Positions 47,393 through 57,766 are shown, numbered from the stretch's first letter. The stretch: DNA of 64,000 nt from Vibrio syngnathi (GCF_002119525.1 NZ_CP017916.1:372001-436000); one strand, 5' to 3'. Notes: generated from the sequence alone by a model not told the origin. Numbers and translations: made by a program.

Positions 47393-48451
47393 TCAAACGT
47401 CGTTCAGTTCAAAGGGTAGGCTCTCAATAAGCTGCTTTACAGGAGCGGCTAGGCCAATTTCTTCCGGTTTTGATAAGTTATACCAGAGACCTTTAGTCCC
47501 TTCCATTATCAAATCTGGTTGTTTATCTAATTTTACTAATACAGGCGTGATATCTAAGTGGTAGTGGCTGAAAGTATGTCTAAACGCAATCATGGTCTTG
47601 ATCGAATCGGTATCATTGTCTTTGATCGAACGAAGATCTAACTGATGTTCGATTTCTGCGTTTTCATTTTGAGGGAAACAGAATAGCCCTCCCCAGATAC
47701 CAGATTGAGGGCGTTGTTCGAGCCATACTTGATTATCGTGGTACAGAATAACAAACCATGTTTCTTTTATTGGCTTCTCTTTCTTAGGCTTCTTGCTTGG
47801 GAAATCGAGTTGTCTATCGAGCTTCTTAGCTTCACACATGCTTTCAATCGGGCATAAGGTACATTTCGGCTTGCTACGGGTACAAACCATCGCACCCATA
47901 TCCATCATTGCTTGATTGTACTTATCAACATCTTGATTGGGAGTATGTGCTTCTGCGTGTTCCCACAGCTGATTTTCAACTTTCTTTTGCCCTGGCCAAC
48001 CTTCTACTGCGAAGCTTCTCGCCAAGGTGCGCTTGACGTTGCCATCAAGAATCGCATGAGGGAGCTTATGAACGGAGGACAGCACTGCAGCGGCAGTAGA
48101 ACGTCCAATACCCGGTAGCGCGTTCATTTCTTCGATAGAAAGCGGAAACTCACCACCGTATTGCTCGGCAACAATTTTGGCAGCCTTGTGCAAGTTACGA
48201 GCTCGCGCGTAATAGCCAAGCCCTGTCCATAAGTGCAGCACCTCATCTTGTTCGGCGTTCGCTAGGTCAATAACCGTTGGGAAGCGTTCTAAGAAGCGCT
48301 GGTAGTATGGAATCACCGTGGCGACTTGAGTCTGCTGAAGCATGATTTCTGATAGCCAAACGGTGTAGGCGGTTTTGTTTTGTTGCCAAGGTAATTCTTT
48401 ACGCCCAAAGGCGTCATACCACTTTAATATGGCGGTTGCGAAAGGAGTCAC
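47393..48451 (-). CDS. mutY: Adenine DNA glycosylase MutY
   Basis: Removes adenine mispaired with 8-oxoguanine in DNA. The 352 aa protein has the catalytic Glu35 in [12 protein letters not shown], a helix-hairpin-helix [15 protein letters not shown], catalytic Asp136 in LDGNVKR, and the [4Fe-4S] motif with C190, C197, C200 and C206 (C-X6-C-X2-C-X5-C). The C-terminal third is the MutT-like domain that recognises 8-oxoG. It is transcribed divergently from trmB. Confidence 0.97.
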   Translation of the reverse strand: MTPFATAILKWYDAFGRKELPWQQNKTAYTVWLSEIMLQQTQVATVIPYYQRFLERFPTVIDLANAEQDEVLHLWTGLGYYARARNLHKAAKIVAEQYGGEFPLSIEEMNALPGIGRSTAAAVLSSVHKLPHAILDGNVKRTLARSFAVEGWPGQKKVENQLWEHAEAHTPNQDVDKYNQAMMDMGAMVCTRSKPKCTLCPIESMCEAKKLDRQLDFPSKKPKKEKPIKETWFVILYHDNQVWLEQRPQSGIWGGLFCFPQNENAEIEHQLDLRSIKDNDTDSIKTMIAFRHTFSHYHLDITPVLVKLDKQPDLIMEGTKGLWYNLSKPEEIGLAAPVKQLIESLPFELNDV

Positions 48452-48616
48452 GACATGCTCTATGCTTTGCTATTATTAGGAGTGAAATTGCACCACACTT
48501 ACGGTTGGATGTAAAACAGACAAATTGTGTGGGAATTTATCCACGGAAAGACTTGCACCGGAGGCAATTCTTTGGATAATCCCCGCTTTGATTAATCAAT
48601 GTGCAGGCAAAAATCA

Positions 48617-49336
48617 ATGAGTGAAGTGACCACTAACGAATATACTGAAGACGGCAAACTGGTTCGTAAGATCCGTAGTTTTGTTCGCCGCGAAGGCCGC
48701 TTAACAAAAGGCCAAGAAAACGCGATGAATGAATGTTGGCCAACAATGGGTATCGACTACAACCCAGAACTTCTTAATTGGAAAGAAGTGTTTGGCAACG
48801 ATAACCCAGTTGTACTAGAAATTGGCTTCGGTATGGGTGCATCACTGGTTGAAATGGCAAAGAATGCGCCTGAGAAAAACTTCTTAGGTATTGAAGTTCA
48901 TAGCCCAGGTGTTGGTGCGTGTTTAGGTACAGCTCGCGATGCGGGTGTAACGAATTTACGCGTAATGTGTCACGATGCAGTAGAAGTATTTGAGCACATG
49001 ATCCCAGACAGCAGCCTGCATACACTGCAACTGTTCTTTCCTGACCCATGGCACAAAGCTCGTCACCATAAGCGTCGTATCGTTAAGGCTGAGTTTGCAG
49101 AGATGGTTCGCGGTAAGCTGCAACTTGATACTGGTATTTTCCACATGGCAACAGACTGGGAAAACTACGCAGAACATATGATTGAAGTGATGAACGTAGC
49201 TCCAGGTTTCGAGAATGTCGCTGAAGATGGGGATTACATTCCTCGTCCAGACGAGCGCCCGCTAACTAAGTTTGAAGCGCGTGGCCACCGTTTAGGTCAT
49301 GGTGTTTGGGACATTAAGTTTAAGCGTACTAAGTAA
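48617..49336 (+). CDS. trmB: tRNA (guanine-N7)-methyltransferase TrmB
   Basis: SAM-dependent enzyme that methylates G46 in the variable loop of tRNAs. The start at 48617 gives 239 aa, the family length, and has GCAGG about 9 bases upstream; an ATG at 48599 would add six residues. The SAM motif is [15 protein letters not shown] near residue 71, followed by [12 protein letters not shown] and the catalytic [16 protein letters not shown] segment. It is divergent from mutY and followed by a terminator. Confidence 0.96.
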   Translation: MSEVTTNEYTEDGKLVRKIRSFVRREGRLTKGQENAMNECWPTMGIDYNPELLNWKEVFGNDNPVVLEIGFGMGASLVEMAKNAPEKNFLGIEVHSPGVGACLGTARDAGVTNLRVMCHDAVEVFEHMIPDSSLHTLQLFFPDPWHKARHHKRRIVKAEFAEMVRGKLQLDTGIFHMATDWENYAEHMIEVMNVAPGFENVAEDGDYIPRPDERPLTKFEARGHRLGHGVWDIKFKRTK

Positions 49337-49404
49337 TTCTGAATCAAATTAAGTGAAGGTGAATCCGACTTAGGATTAAACCCTACACTTTATGGGATTG
49401 ATTA

Positions 49405-49436
49405 AAGCCAACATTATTGTAATGTTGGCTTTTTTG
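49405..49436 (+). terminator. Terminator after trmB
   Basis: AAGCCAACATT-ATTGTA-ATGTTGGCTT followed by TTTT. Confidence 0.9.
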
Positions 49437-49523
49437 TCCTTAGGCTTTTATTGCGATAAAGGTTTAAGGACAGAAAGTAATGTCGTACCCCCTACAAAAA
49501 TAACAATAAAGAAGTAAGCACAT

Positions 49524-50444
49524 ATGAAACCAACTCAAGCTATTTTGGCCGAGATTTTAGATGAAGTTCGCCCTTTAATTGGTCAGGGAAAGGTCGCTGA
49601 TTATATTCCTGCATTGGCTCGTGTATCGAACCAGAAATTGGCGATTGCGGTATACACCAATGAAGGTGAAGTCATTCAAGCTGGCGATGCTGATGAAGCC
49701 TTTTCCGTGCAATCAATCTCTAAAGCTTTAAGCCTGACGTTGGCGATGGTGTTGTATAAGCCGGAAGAGATTTGGCAACGCGTTGGAAAGGAGCCTTCAG
49801 GACAAGCCTTTAACTCGATGATTCAGCTTGAGATGGAACACGGCATCCCTCGTAACCCGTTTATTAATGCTGGCGCGATTGTCGTTGCTGACTTATTACA
49901 AAGCCGTCTATCAGCACCAAGACACCGTTTATTAGAATTTGTCCGTCAGCTATCAGGTGATACACATATCGTGTATGACAAGGTTGTGGCAGCTTCTGAG
50001 ATGATGCACAGCGATCGTAATGCTGCTATTGCTTATTTGATGCGTTCATTTGGTAATTTTGAGAACGATGTTATCCCCGTACTCAACAATTACTTTCATG
50101 CTTGTGCGCTTAAAATGACCTGTGTGGATTTGGCGAAGACCTTTAGCTATTTGGCAAACAAAGGTGTGTCTGTTCAGACTAAGAAAGAGATCATCACGCC
50201 AGTTCAAACCAAACAGCTGAATGCTTTGCTTGCGACATGTGGTTTGTACGATGGGGCGGGAGAGTTTGCCTATCGTGTTGGTATGCCGGGTAAATCGGGT
50301 GTTGGCGGTGGGATTATTGCGATTGTTCCTGGCGAAATGACGATCGCGGTGTGGTCTCCAGAGTTGGATGCATCGGGTAATTCACTGGCGGGAACTCAGG
50401 CTTTAGAATTACTCTCTGAGCGTATTGGTCGTTCTATTTTCTAA
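49524..50444 (+). CDS. glsB: Glutaminase (GlsA/GlsB family)
   Basis: Hydrolyses glutamine to glutamate and ammonia in the cytoplasm using a serine-dependent beta-lactamase-like fold. The 306 aa protein has the S-x-x-K motif in [12 protein letters not shown] (near residue 63), [11 protein letters not shown], and the C-terminal [21 protein letters not shown]. coli GlsB (YneH) is 308 aa and GlsA 310 aa; I use glsB as the closer length, but the paralogue name is uncertain. It is monocistronic with its own upstream region. Confidence 0.93.
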   Translation: MKPTQAILAEILDEVRPLIGQGKVADYIPALARVSNQKLAIAVYTNEGEVIQAGDADEAFSVQSISKALSLTLAMVLYKPEEIWQRVGKEPSGQAFNSMIQLEMEHGIPRNPFINAGAIVVADLLQSRLSAPRHRLLEFVRQLSGDTHIVYDKVVAASEMMHSDRNAAIAYLMRSFGNFENDVIPVLNNYFHACALKMTCVDLAKTFSYLANKGVSVQTKKEIITPVQTKQLNALLATCGLYDGAGEFAYRVGMPGKSGVGGGIIAIVPGEMTIAVWSPELDASGNSLAGTQALELLSERIGRSIF

Positions 50445-50690
50445 AAGCGCTTTTAAGTTGGGGGCTACATTTGCAAGAGGTCCCCAACTCACTCGTCCCT
50501 CATTCTTGAGGACGACGGTGTTGTTTTTAACTTTCGACGCACTGGCTCCTAACTTTTGGGAGATAAGACTTGTTTTATGCCCGTCATTCCCGATAGCGAC
50601 GAAGGAGTGTAATCGGGAATCTATTATTTGTCTGCGCGCAAATTAGAAAGGGTTGACCCTAAAGCCAACCCTTACACAATACTTCTCGAA
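50445..50690. repeat. Intergenic region rich in inverted repeats after glsB
   Basis: Three stem-loops lie in a row: AGTTGGGG/CCCCAACT (about 50456-50490), CCTCATTCTTGAGG (about 50499-50512) and ATTCCCGAT (50586-50594) with ATCGGGAAT (50612-50620). The last resembles intergenic palindromes dispersed in vibrio genomes, from memory only. A further stem AAGGGTTG/CAACCCTT (50648-50675) may end hemW transcription. Confidence 0.55.
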
Positions 50691-50691
50691 T

Positions 50692-51879
50692 CTATTCGTC
50701 TTCTTCTGCCATAAAGGCTTCAAGCAAATCGTTTAAGAAGAGTTTTCCTTTTTCAGTGATCTGCCAATGGCTGTCGGTTTCATTCAAGTAGCCTAGCTCT
50801 TTTGCCCATTCAATAGTTTCTTGAATAGAGTCAAAACCAAGCCCCGTAGTATCAATGAAATCCTGCTTTGGACATGCTTCCATTAGCCTGAAGCGGTTCA
50901 TGAAGAACTCGAAAGGGCGGTCCTCATTAGGGACTTCAAGTTCATCCGACAGATAGGGCTTCACCAGATTCTGATACGCGGCTAGGTAACCTCTAGGGTG
51001 TTTAACCTTAGTGGTGCGAACAATACGTCCATCTGCAAAGCTCAGCTTGCCATGAGAGCCACAGCCAATACCTAGGTAGTCACCAAAGCGCCAGTAGTTG
51101 AGATTATGCTGACACTGATATCCCGGCTTGCTGTAGCCTGAAATTTCGTACTGTACATAACCTGCGTCTGCGAGCTTCTTATGGCCTAAGTCGAAAATAT
51201 CCCAAAGGTCATCATCGTCAGGTAGCTTTGGCGTTTTGTAATAGAACATGGTGTTAGGTTCTATTGTTAGCTGATACCAAGATAAATGCGGAGGATTAAG
51301 CTCGATCGCTCTGTCCAAATCAGCCAAGGCCTGATCAATGCTTTGATCGGGTAAGCCGTGCATTAGATCTAGGTTGAAGCTATTTAATCCGATTTTATGC
51401 GCTAAATGAGCTGCGTTAACCGCTTCGTCTTGACCGTGAATACGCCCAAGCCTTTCCAGTTTCTCTTGCTCAAAACTTTGCACGCCTACTGAGATTCGAG
51501 TGATGCCTGCCTTTTGGTAACCTGCAAAACGCTCAGCTTCGATAGTTCCCGGGTTGGCTTCCATGGTGATTTCTATATCAGGCTTGAACGGGATGCGCTG
51601 TTCAATACCTTGTAACAGTCGGCCAATTCCTTCAGGAGAAAACAGGCTCGGGGTGCCACCACCAATAAAGATCGAATGCAATGGGCGAGGCATACCATTT
51701 AGCTGATATTTTTCGATATCAGTATCAAGATCCTCAAGCAGTGCATCGATGTACTCTTTCTCTGGGATCTCGGCTTTCAGAGCGTGTGAGTTGAAATCAC
51801 AATACGGGCACTTTTGTACACACCATGGGATGTGTACATAGAGGCTGAGTGCGGGTGGTATAAGCGCTGTATCGTGCAT
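50692..51879 (-). CDS. hemW: Radical SAM heme chaperone HemW
   Basis: Member of the HemN-like radical SAM family; the HemW branch binds heme and is thought to insert it into target proteins, not to act as coproporphyrinogen oxidase. The 395 aa protein has the cluster motif C20-x3-C24-x2-C27 (IPWCVQKCPYCDF), the SAM motif GGGTPS near residue 74 and a C-terminal HemN-like domain. Its ATG shares a base with the rdgB stop (TAATG), so it is the last gene of the yggS-proC-yggT-yggU-rdgB-hemW run. Confidence 0.94.
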   Translation of the reverse strand: MHDTALIPPALSLYVHIPWCVQKCPYCDFNSHALKAEIPEKEYIDALLEDLDTDIEKYQLNGMPRPLHSIFIGGGTPSLFSPEGIGRLLQGIEQRIPFKPDIEITMEANPGTIEAERFAGYQKAGITRISVGVQSFEQEKLERLGRIHGQDEAVNAAHLAHKIGLNSFNLDLMHGLPDQSIDQALADLDRAIELNPPHLSWYQLTIEPNTMFYYKTPKLPDDDDLWDIFDLGHKKLADAGYVQYEISGYSKPGYQCQHNLNYWRFGDYLGIGCGSHGKLSFADGRIVRTTKVKHPRGYLAAYQNLVKPYLSDELEVPNEDRPFEFFMNRFRLMEACPKQDFIDTTGLGFDSIQETIEWAKELGYLNETDSHWQITEKGKLFLNDLLEAFMAEEDE

Positions 51880-52478
51880 TACAGCGCTTGCTCCTTGATT
51901 GCTTCGAATAGTGAAGCAAGAGCTTTACCACGGTGTGACAGTTGCTTCTTACGTGACGATTCAAGTTCTGCTGAGGCGCAGTTATCTTCTGGTACAAAGA
52001 ATACAGGATCGTAGCCAAAGCCATTCTCACCGTGTTCTTCAGTCAGAATGCGACCTTCCCACTTACCGTGACATACTAATGGAGTCGGATCGTTTTCGTG
52101 ACGCATTAGTACCAATACACAGTGAAAACGAGCTGTGCGTTTTTCAACGTCGACAGCTTGCATAGCATCTAACAGCTTTTCGATGTTTTGCTTATCAGTC
52201 GCCCCTTCACCTGAGTAACGCGCTGAGTAGATACCGGGTGCACCATTAAGGTAATCAACTTCTAAGCCAGAATCGTCCGCAATCGCTGGTAGCCCCGTTT
52301 CTTTCGCAGCGTGGCGAGCTTTGATGATGGCATTTTCAATGAAAGTTGTTCCCGTTTCAGCGACTTCTGAAACGTTGAATTCACTTTGCGCGACAACGTC
52401 GAAACCAAACTCAGACAGAATGTCTGCCATCTCGCGAACTTTGCCTTGGTTGCCTGTTGCTAAAACAATCTTACTCAT
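51879..52478 (-). CDS. rdgB: Non-canonical purine NTP pyrophosphatase RdgB
   Basis: Hydrolyses dITP, ITP and XTP to the monophosphates and so keeps deaminated purines out of DNA and RNA. The 199 aa protein has the Ham1 family start [15 protein letters not shown], the catalytic and metal-binding [20 protein letters not shown] near residue 68, and [11 protein letters not shown] near residue 152. It overlaps hemW by one base. E. coli RdgB is 197 aa. Confidence 0.96.
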   Translation of the reverse strand: MSKIVLATGNQGKVREMADILSEFGFDVVAQSEFNVSEVAETGTTFIENAIIKARHAAKETGLPAIADDSGLEVDYLNGAPGIYSARYSGEGATDKQNIEKLLDAMQAVDVEKRTARFHCVLVLMRHENDPTPLVCHGKWEGRILTEEHGENGFGYDPVFFVPEDNCASAELESSRKKQLSHRGKALASLFEAIKEQAL

Positions 52479-52526
52479 GGGAATGTGGCTCTAATAAGTT
52501 AATGACTAGAAAAGTGAGCGTTGAAG

Positions 52527-52958
52527 CTACTCTTCTATATAGAATTTTTGTGTGAAACGCAGTGGTCCAGCCCCTTTCAAACCAGCATTGATATCGATGG
52601 TGAAAGTGATGTTCTCTTCATGGGTCACTGGAAATTCTGCAAGGTAATAAATCGCGTCACCTTCTTTTATTTCACGGAACTTAAGCGTGCGAGTATTGCC
52701 GACTAGATTTTTCGCTGTTCCTGAAACCTTAGCTGTTGTTGCTGGTTTGCCCAAAGAAGAGTTATCCAACACGCTGATATTAAGAATAGCTGAGTAACCG
52801 TTGCGCTTTAGTTGATATTGCTTAGCGACCTGCGCAGTTAAAAACGTAGAATTGAAAGCCGAGTAATGAACCTCGACATCTTTGATACTTTTAAACTGTC
52901 CAGCCCCGCTTGGTAAAGCAACAAGGGCAGTAAGTAGTGCTGTTATCCATAGACGCAT
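52527..52958 (-). CDS. DUF4426 periplasmic protein
   Basis: A 143 aa protein of the DUF4426 family, found in Vibrio and related bacteria between yggU and rdgB; function unknown. The start at ATG 52958 has TTGGAG before it and gives a Sec signal peptide MRLWITALLTALVALPSGAG. The mature part is beta-rich (QYQLKRNGYSAILNISVLD) with no catalytic motif I can see. It lies 28 bases after yggU in the same direction. Confidence 0.85.
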   Translation of the reverse strand: MRLWITALLTALVALPSGAGQFKSIKDVEVHYSAFNSTFLTAQVAKQYQLKRNGYSAILNISVLDNSSLGKPATTAKVSGTAKNLVGNTRTLKFREIKEGDAIYYLAEFPVTHEENITFTIDINAGLKGAGPLRFTQKFYIEE

Positions 52959-52986
52959 AATGACTCCAATAAATAGCAAAAAGCCA

Positions 52987-53277
52987 TCATAGGATGGCTT
53001 TGACTTCAGTTGGGATTTGGCTTGGCGAGCATATTCGAACTTGCTTGTGCCTACCGAGCTCTCCCTTTTCTATTGTAATTTTCCCTTTCGCGACCTTAAA
53101 TTGTTTCGCAAGGTATTTCGCTAAGTGAGCATTGGCTTTGCCATCAACCGGTGGTGCAGTAATGGCAATTTTTAGTTCCTCACCGTGCAAGCCAACAATC
53201 TTGTCTCGGCTTGCTTTAGGTTGGATATAGAGCCTAAGAAGAATATCCTCTTCCTCGGCCCAAACCGCTTTTGGCAT
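52987..53277 (-). CDS. yggU: YggU family protein (DUF167)
   Basis: A 96 aa protein of the DUF167 fold (E. coli YggU, also 96 aa); role unknown. The motif [20 protein letters not shown] is followed by [20 protein letters not shown] and [14 protein letters not shown], the conserved core. I chose ATG 53277 because it gives family length; the frame stays open to 53322, overlapping yggT by 16 bases. Confidence 0.92.
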   Translation of the reverse strand: MPKAVWAEEEDILLRLYIQPKASRDKIVGLHGEELKIAITAPPVDGKANAHLAKYLAKQFKVAKGKITIEKGELGRHKQVRICSPSQIPTEVKAIL

Positions 53278-53306
53278 CGTCAAAGTACCTGATGTTTGTA
53301 CTTGAA

Positions 53307-53864
53307 TTATAGCTGATACCAAATAGGACCAATTAGGTCACCCATTAAGAAGTTCGCAAATTGCAGAACAATAAACAGTACCAGCACGCTTAAATCAAAA
53401 CCGCCCATTGCTGGAAGAATACGACGAATTGGAGCAAGCATTGGTTCTGTCAGTTGATGGAACACGTATTCTATTGGACTACGGCCTTGGCTAACCCAGC
53501 TCAGGATTGCACGGATTAGCAGAACCCAGAAGATCAAACCACCAGCCGCTTTAAGCAGAGATAACGCACCAAAGATCAGGAAGCTAATATCAAATACAGC
53601 CGCACCGCCAGAGATAATCAGATTTAGAGCGACGAACTTAAGTACACATAGCACATAAGCGAAAACAACCGTCGCAAGATCAAGGCTGCCGATTGATGGA
53701 ATCACTCGGCGTAGTGGGGCAACAACGGGTTGTGTCGCTTTTACGATAAATTGTGAGAATGGGTTGTAGAAATCTGCACGTGATGCTTGTAGCCAGATAC
53801 GCAAGATCACAACCATGATGTAAAGATCAAAAACGGTCGAGATCAGAAAGCTCATCGAATTCAT
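53307..53864 (-). CDS. yggT: YggT family membrane protein
   Basis: An integral membrane protein of 185 aa with two YGGT domains, each a pair of hydrophobic helices around [20 protein letters not shown] (first) and [20 protein letters not shown] (second) with IPSIGSLD and LPAMGGFD after them. It is linked to osmotic shock tolerance in E. coli by gene studies, but biochemical activity is unknown. It lies between proC and yggU, the usual order. Confidence 0.95.
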   Translation of the reverse strand: MNSMSFLISTVFDLYIMVVILRIWLQASRADFYNPFSQFIVKATQPVVAPLRRVIPSIGSLDLATVVFAYVLCVLKFVALNLIISGGAAVFDISFLIFGALSLLKAAGGLIFWVLLIRAILSWVSQGRSPIEYVFHQLTEPMLAPIRRILPAMGGFDLSVLVLFIVLQFANFLMGDLIGPIWYQL

Positions 53865-53956
53865 ATTGTTTCCTTTTTCGGATTTACTTGCCGCTTAGGT
53901 ATCACCTGAACGACACAATGCATTTGTACTGTAACTTGTATTAAAACATTAAAGCA

Positions 53957-54775
53957 TTAAAACAGTTTTTCCATCTCTTCAGCTCGAGCGACCGCCGCTT
54001 GCATGGCTTTTGCTACGATGTCTGATAGTTGATGGTCGTTAAACGTGCGCAGTGCTTCTGCGGTTGTACCGCCTTTTGAAGTTACTTGTTCACGTAGTGT
54101 TGATAATTCAGTGTTTGGGTTTGCTACGACCATCTCTGCCGCGCCTAATGCAGACTGCTGCACTAACTTACGAGCGGTTTCTTGGTCAAAACCTTGGTTG
54201 ATTGCTTCAGCTTGCATCGCTTCCATAAACAGGAAGAAGTAAGCCGGAGCACTGCCCGCCGCCGCAATGATGTTATTAATCCCAGACTCTTGCTCAACCC
54301 AGCTAACTTCACCTACAGCTTGCATCAGCTGAGATGCAAAATCTTTATCATCTTGGCTAACAGTCGAATCGGCATAAAGGCCGCTCATCCCTTTACCAAG
54401 CAGTGATGGTGTATTTGGCATCACACGCACAAGGTTCAGTTGGCAGTTTAACATCTCATTGAGTCGATTCGCATTAATACCCGCTGCAATCGAGATAACC
54501 AGTTTGTTGCTAAAATCGATGCTTTGTAAGGGTTTACATACATCAGCCATCATTTGTGGCTTCACTGATAGCACAACAACGTCTGCTTGCTCTGCTGCGG
54601 CAATATTATCGCTGGTGGTATTGATGCTGTACTCTTGCTCTAGCGGCAACCTTCTGGTGTCTGAAGGTGCTGTAGCAGTAATTTTTTGCGCTGGGTAACC
54701 ACTCGCGACTAAGCCCGCTACAATTGAGCGAACCATGTTTCCCGCCCCAATAAAGGCGATGTTCTTATGTTCCAT
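53957..54775 (-). CDS. proC: Pyrroline-5-carboxylate reductase ProC
   Basis: Last step of proline synthesis: NAD(P)H-dependent reduction of pyrroline-5-carboxylate. The 272 aa protein begins with the Rossmann motif IAFIGAGNMVRSIVAGL and contains the family signature near residues 220-245 (LREQVTSKGGTTAEALRTF). It is between yggS and yggT in the same direction. E. coli ProC is 269 aa. Confidence 0.96.
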   Translation of the reverse strand: MEHKNIAFIGAGNMVRSIVAGLVASGYPAQKITATAPSDTRRLPLEQEYSINTTSDNIAAAEQADVVVLSVKPQMMADVCKPLQSIDFSNKLVISIAAGINANRLNEMLNCQLNLVRVMPNTPSLLGKGMSGLYADSTVSQDDKDFASQLMQAVGEVSWVEQESGINNIIAAAGSAPAYFFLFMEAMQAEAINQGFDQETARKLVQQSALGAAEMVVANPNTELSTLREQVTSKGGTTAEALRTFNDHQLSDIVAKAMQAAVARAEEMEKLF

Positions 54776-54838
54776 ATATAAAATCCTGAGCGTGTCGCTG
54801 CGCGGTTCAAGCGAAGCTGTATCAATACTTGTACTTGG

Positions 54839-55555
54839 TTACTTACTACGGTTATTCGCGTAATCACGAGCACCAAAGATGGCCGTTCCAATACGAACCA
54901 TGGTACTGCCAGCCTCAACGGCTGCATCCATATCACCACTCATACCCATTGAAAGGGTATCGATGTCTGGATACTTCGCTGCGAGCTTTTGTTGAAGCTC
55001 TGCCAGCTGAGAAAATGCCTTAAGCTGAGATTGATAGTCAGATACGTTAGCGGGAATCGACATCAATCCTCTTAAAGTGAGGTTGGGGAGCGACGAAATC
55101 AACTCTGCGAGCGCAAAAACTGTTTCTTCTGACGTTCCTGATTTTGAATCTTCACCACTGGTGTTCACTTGAATGAGCACCTGTAGAGGTGGAAGCTCGT
55201 TTGGTCGCTGATCATGAAGCCTTTGTGCGATCTTATCGCGATCGACGGAATGCACCCACTGGAAGCTTTCTGCGATAGGGCGGGTTTTATTGGATTGAAT
55301 TGGGCCAATAAAATGCCACTCTAAATTTAGGTTAGAATGTTGTTCTGAAAAGTGTTTTACTTTATCAACACCTTCTTGAACATAGTTTTCACCAAAGGCA
55401 ACTTGGCCTCCGAGTGCGGCTTCTAGAATCGCATCAATAGGTTTAGTTTTGCTGACGGCTAAAAGTTGCACTGAGTCTGGAGCTCGTCCGCACTTTTGCT
55501 CAGCACTACGAATCTGTGAGGTGATTTGTTCGATATTTTGTTGAATACTACTCAT
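54839..55555 (-). CDS. yggS: PLP homeostasis protein YggS
   Basis: PLP-binding TIM-barrel protein (alanine racemase-like fold type III) without known catalysis; it keeps the balance of vitamin B6 and amino acids. The 238 aa protein has the PLP lysine in LLAVSKTKPIDAI (near residue 35), FGENYVQEGVDK, and LSMGMSGDMDAAVEAGSTMVR near the C-terminus. It is the first gene of the yggS-to-hemW run; its start is only 26 bases from that of pilT on the other strand. Confidence 0.96.
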   Translation of the reverse strand: MSSIQQNIEQITSQIRSAEQKCGRAPDSVQLLAVSKTKPIDAILEAALGGQVAFGENYVQEGVDKVKHFSEQHSNLNLEWHFIGPIQSNKTRPIAESFQWVHSVDRDKIAQRLHDQRPNELPPLQVLIQVNTSGEDSKSGTSEETVFALAELISSLPNLTLRGLMSIPANVSDYQSQLKAFSQLAELQQKLAAKYPDIDTLSMGMSGDMDAAVEAGSTMVRIGTAIFGARDYANNRSK

Positions 55556-55581
55556 AGCTGACTTTACTTAAGGGAAAATAA

Positions 55582-56619
55582 ATGGATATCACTGAGTTAC
55601 TAGATTTTAGTGTAAAGCATAACGCGTCAGATCTACATCTTTCTGCGGGTGTATCTCCAATGGTACGTATAGATGGTGAAGTAAGGAAGCTTGGAATACC
55701 AGCTTTGAGTCATGCTGATGTGCATCGTTTAGTTTTTGAGATCATGGACGACTCACAGCGCGGTGAGTTTGAGGAAAAATTGGAAGTCGACTTCTCTTTT
55801 GAATTACCCAATGTTGGTCGCTTCCGTGTTAATGCGTTTAACCAAGCTCGTGGGTGCGCAGCGGTCTTTCGAACCATCCCTGTAGAAATCCCAACGTTAG
55901 AGCAGTTGGGCGCACCTGATATTTTTGAAAAAATTGCCAATTATGAAAAAGGCTTAGTGCTGGTGACTGGCCCTACGGGTTCTGGTAAATCGACAACGTT
56001 GGCGGCGATGGTTGATTATGTAAACCGTAATCACAACAAACACATTTTGACCATTGAAGACCCAATTGAATTCGTTCACACCAACAATAAATGCCTAGTC
56101 AACCAGCGTGAAGTTCACCGTGATACTCACAGCTTTAAAGCGGCGCTGCGCAGTGCGTTACGTGAAGACCCGGACGTAATTCTTGTCGGTGAGCTTCGTG
56201 ACCAAGAGACGATCAGCTTAGCGTTAACGGCTGCAGAAACGGGTCACCTAGTTTTTGGTACTTTGCATACTAGCTCTGCAGCAAAAACCGTAGACCGTAT
56301 TATCGATGTATTCCCGGGTAGCGACAAAGATATGGTTCGTTCGATGCTGTCTGAATCGTTACGTTCGGTGATTGCCCAGAAGTTACTAAAGCGTGTCGGT
56401 GGTGGTCGTGTCGCTTGTCACGAAATCATGATGGCGACACCTGCAATCAGAAACTTGATTCGTGAAGATAAAGTCGCGCAGATGTACTCGATTATTCAAA
56501 CGGGCGCGGCACATGGTATGCAGACCATGGAGCAAAACGCGAAACAGCTGATGGCACAAGGCTTGGTTGACTCGGAAGAGGTCGAGAAAAAGATCGAAAT
56601 TGAAACCTCAATGTTTTAA
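55582..56619 (+). CDS. pilT: Type IV pilus retraction ATPase PilT
   Basis: Hexameric secretion-type ATPase in the cytoplasm that depolymerises type IV pili, driving retraction for twitching, DNA uptake and attachment. The 345 aa protein has Walker A GPTGSGKST at residues 130-138, the Asp box TIEDPIEFVH, Walker B-like VILVGELRDQETISLALTAA, the His box HLVFGTLHT and the retraction signature AIRNLIREDK near residue 290. AAGGGA precedes the ATG. It is followed 14 bases later by pilU. Confidence 0.97.
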   Translation: MDITELLDFSVKHNASDLHLSAGVSPMVRIDGEVRKLGIPALSHADVHRLVFEIMDDSQRGEFEEKLEVDFSFELPNVGRFRVNAFNQARGCAAVFRTIPVEIPTLEQLGAPDIFEKIANYEKGLVLVTGPTGSGKSTTLAAMVDYVNRNHNKHILTIEDPIEFVHTNNKCLVNQREVHRDTHSFKAALRSALREDPDVILVGELRDQETISLALTAAETGHLVFGTLHTSSAAKTVDRIIDVFPGSDKDMVRSMLSESLRSVIAQKLLKRVGGGRVACHEIMMATPAIRNLIREDKVAQMYSIIQTGAAHGMQTMEQNAKQLMAQGLVDSEEVEKKIEIETSMF

Positions 56620-56633
56620 TCAAGGTGAACAAA

Positions 56634-57743
56634 ATGGAATTGAATCAAATTCTTGAAGGGATGCTCTCTCAAAAGGCGTCGGATCTTTACATCACAGTCG
56701 ATGCGCCAATCCTATTTCGTGTGGATGGTGAACTGCGACCTCAGGGAGAGAAGTTGAATGCTGATCAAGTATCTCAGTTACTTGATGCAATGATGGATCA
56801 AGATCGACGCGATGAATACAAGCAAACGCGTGAGGCTAATTTTGCTATCGTGCGTGATTTTGGTCGTTTTCGTGTCAGTGCGTTCTTTCAGCGAGAGCTA
56901 CCAGGAGCGGTCATTCGTCGCATCGAGACTAACATCCCAACCTTTGAGCAATTAAAGCTTCCTGACGTACTACAAGACCTGTCAATTGCAAAGCGCGGAC
57001 TGGTGCTGGTGGTTGGTGCGACTGGCTCTGGTAAATCGACCTCGATGGCTGCGATGACAGGCTATCGCAATACCAATCGTTCAGGTCATATCTTGACGGT
57101 TGAAGACCCGATTGAATTCGTACACGAACATAAAAAGTGCATCGTGACTCAACGTGAGGTTGGACTCGACACCGAAAGCTATGAAGTCGCGCTTAAAAAC
57201 TCGTTACGCCAAGCCCCTGATATGATTTTGATTGGCGAAATCCGTAGTCGTGAAACCATGGAATACGCGATGACCTTTGCTGAAACGGGTCACTTGTGTA
57301 TGGCAACCCTACATGCCAATAACGCTAACCAGGCGCTAGAGCGTATTCTTCACTTGGTGCCGAAAGAGCAGAAAGAACAGTTCCTGTTTGATCTGTCGAT
57401 GAATCTGCGTGGTGTGGTCGCTCAGCAGTTAATACGCGATAAAAATGGCAATGGTCGTCATGGTATCTTCGAAATTCTGCTGAATAGCCCTCGTATATCT
57501 GACTTGATTCGTCGTGGTGAGTTACATGAGTTAAAAGCGACCATGGCCAAATCGAAAGAGATTGGTATGCAGACTTTTGACCAAGCTTTGTATGATTTAG
57601 TGGTTGCGGACAAGATTAGCGAGGATGATGCATTCCATAGTGCAGATTCTGCCAATGACTTGCGTTTAATGCTTAAGACCAAACGTGGCGATGATGACTA
57701 CGGAACTGGTGCGTTGGCTGGCGTTAAGATTGATATGGGCTAA
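56634..57743 (+). CDS. pilU: PilT-dependent retraction ATPase PilU
   Basis: Accessory retraction motor that works with PilT and increases force. The start at ATG 56634 (369 aa) is preceded by AAGGTGA; a GTG at 56625 would add three residues. It has Walker A GATGSGKST, the Asp box TVEDPIEFVH, ILIGEIRSRETMEYAMTFA and the His box HLCMATLHANN. It is the second gene of the pilTU operon, with a terminator after it. Confidence 0.96.
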   Translation: MELNQILEGMLSQKASDLYITVDAPILFRVDGELRPQGEKLNADQVSQLLDAMMDQDRRDEYKQTREANFAIVRDFGRFRVSAFFQRELPGAVIRRIETNIPTFEQLKLPDVLQDLSIAKRGLVLVVGATGSGKSTSMAAMTGYRNTNRSGHILTVEDPIEFVHEHKKCIVTQREVGLDTESYEVALKNSLRQAPDMILIGEIRSRETMEYAMTFAETGHLCMATLHANNANQALERILHLVPKEQKEQFLFDLSMNLRGVVAQQLIRDKNGNGRHGIFEILLNSPRISDLIRRGELHELKATMAKSKEIGMQTFDQALYDLVVADKISEDDAFHSADSANDLRLMLKTKRGDDDYGTGALAGVKIDMG

Positions 57744-57766
57744 GTCACGGCTTTGTTGATAAACAC

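Noticed and set aside
50425..50646. 73-codon frame after glsB
   Set aside because: It begins inside glsB in another frame and runs through inverted repeats; no family similarity and Cys/Arg-rich composition typical of chance frames.
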